Shown: one piece after another, positions 63,121 to 64,000 of the stretch
Layout of the letters: each line of letters begins with the position of its first letter
How positions within the stretch are numbered: the first letter of the stretch is position 1
Origin: Lachnospiraceae bacterium
GTDB lineage: Bacteria; Bacillota; Clostridia; Lachnospirales; Lachnospiraceae
DNA length: 64,000 nucleotides
Assembly (NCBI GenBank): GCA_017624855.1
Contig: JAGAMF010000005.1
Coordinates: 496,001-560,000 of the forward strand
Reading direction: 5' to 3'
Translations under genes and position numbers: made by a program
Notes under the pieces: generated by a model
Told to the model about the DNA's origin: nothing
What the model saw: only the letters and a program-made list of their open reading frames with translations
The model's database searches: none

Positions 63121-64000
63121 ATGGAAATCCATATTTCAGTCCGCAATTTGGTGGAATTTATTTTGCGTTCCGGAGATATTGATAATCGGCGTTCGGGTAA
63201 AATTTCAGAAAATGCCATGTTGGAAGGTAGCAGAATTCATCGCATGTTGCAGAAGCGTGCAGGCGGTGCATATGAAGCAGAAGTATCCATGAGCTATCAT
63301 TATGTTACAGAGCTCTATGTGATTTGTATTGACGGCCGTGCCGATGGCGTGATTCATACTTCTGATGGAATTGTAATTGACGAGATAAAAGGAACATATA
63401 GAGATTTAGATAAAATTGAGGCTCCACAACCTGTGCATTTGGCACAGGCGATGTGTTATGCCTTTTTTTATTGTGTCCAAAATGAACTGCCTGAAATTTC
63501 CGTGCGCATGACATATTGTAATATGGACACAGAAGAAGTGCGTTATTTTCAGGAGTGTTACAGCAGGGAGAAGATTACCGAATGGTTCGATGACTTGATG
63601 AGTCAATATGTAAAATGGGCTGATTTTGAGGTGGAGTGGAGAGAAATACGAACCAATTCCATTAAGAAAACAGAGTTTCCTTATGAGTACAGAGATGGAC
63701 AGAAGGAATTGGTAACTCATGTATATCATACCATTTGTCATAAAAAGAAGCTTTTTATAGAAGCCCCCACAGGCGTGGGAAAAACAATTTCTACGCTGTT
63801 TCCGGCAGTAAAAGCGGTTGGAGAAGGTAAGGCGCAGAGAATCTTTTATTTAACGGCCAAAACCATTACCGGAACCGTGGCAGCGGAAACATACGATATT
63901 ATGCGACAAAAGGGACTAAGAATGAAAACGGTGTCAATTACCGCCAAAGAAAAAATATGCCCCATGGATAAAGTGGAATGCAATCCCAAGGAATGTCCTT
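63121..64000 (+). CDS. Nuclease-helicase fusion (PD-(D/E)XK plus DinG/XPD-like), 3' end outside window
   Basis: 293 residues are visible from ATG 63121 behind TTTGGAGG; the frame runs off the window. Residues 1-190 look like a Cas4/RecB-type nuclease domain: EGSRIHRMLQ, then IDGRADGVIHTSDGIVIDEIKGTY, with Asp and Glu-x-Lys as catalytic residues. The helicase starts with YEYRDGQKELV (Q-motif-like) and Walker A EAPTGVGKT (about residues 214-222), followed by IFYLTAKTITG. The start of an iron-sulfur region with several Cys (KICPMDKVECNPKECP) points to the XPD/DinG superfamily 2 group. It probably unwinds damaged or structured DNA in repair; it lies just after addAB. Confidence 0.87.
   Translation, partial: MEIHISVRNLVEFILRSGDIDNRRSGKISENAMLEGSRIHRMLQKRAGGAYEAEVSMSYHYVTELYVICIDGRADGVIHTSDGIVIDEIKGTYRDLDKIEAPQPVHLAQAMCYAFFYCVQNELPEISVRMTYCNMDTEEVRYFQECYSREKITEWFDDLMSQYVKWADFEVEWREIRTNSIKKTEFPYEYRDGQKELVTHVYHTICHKKKLFIEAPTGVGKTISTLFPAVKAVGEGKAQRIFYLTAKTITGTVAAETYDIMRQKGLRMKTVSITAKEKICPMDKVECNPKECP

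Overview
The window looks like chromosomal DNA from a low- to mid-GC Clostridia member, most probably a Lachnospiraceae gut or rumen bacterium. This rests on Gram-positive Shine-Dalgarno sites before almost every gene, addAB instead of recBCD, a TPP riboswitch driving thiT, LCP and HtrA-type membrane proteins, a VTC/DUF4956/CotH cluster, a DUF368 protein and a family 9 cellulase with CBM3-like modules. No rRNA, tRNA, CRISPR array, intact insertion sequence or prophage was seen. GC content was judged by eye, and every family assignment comes from reading motifs, not from a search.

Layout. (1) 1-12475 is an envelope polysaccharide cluster: five GT2 glycosyltransferases, phosphoglucomutase, a polyprenyl-phosphate sugar transferase, an LCP attachment enzyme and glmS. 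Together they make activated sugars, start a lipid-linked glycan, extend it and attach it to the wall. (2) 12591-17215 holds an HtrA protease, a long ClpX-like unfoldase and a subtilisin-like protein whose catalytic Ser is Gly. (3) 17513-20426 has an Ig-like membrane protein facing corA; corA is preceded by a 20-codon leader ORF beginning Met-Asp-Ala-Asp-Pro. (4) 20639-25178 is VTC, DUF4956 and CotH plus a polysaccharide deacetylase. (5) 25289-30140 contains the TPP riboswitch with thiT, hisC, DUF368, a methyltransferase and hslO.

(6) 30141-34260 is an AT-rich accessory patch. It contains a 5'-truncated subtilase carrying only the Ser block and C-terminal domains, followed by three related small membrane or lipoprotein genes. 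Partial copies of the subtilase C-terminus and near-identical terminators lie between them, giving a tandemly duplicated cassette. (7) 34273-35853 has an FMN_bind-like membrane protein (minus strand) and dapF.

(8) 35966-53577 is an ECF sigma/anti-sigma-like pair followed by a long nine-gene collinear run: large lipoprotein, ABC ATPase, ABC permease, coiled-coil membrane protein, MoxR ATPase, DUF58, two vWA membrane proteins and a membrane-anchored GH9 cellulase starting one base after the previous stop. (9) 53799-64000 has a sigma-like regulator with a structured leader, addB-addA, a HAD phosphatase, a CPBP membrane protease and the start of a nuclease-helicase fusion cut by the window edge.

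The most promising unexplained features are the corA leader peptide, which resembles MgtL-type magnesium-sensing leaders; the duplicated subtilase-fragment/lipoprotein array; the D-H-G pseudo-subtilase; and the MoxR/vWA/ABC/cellulase operon.
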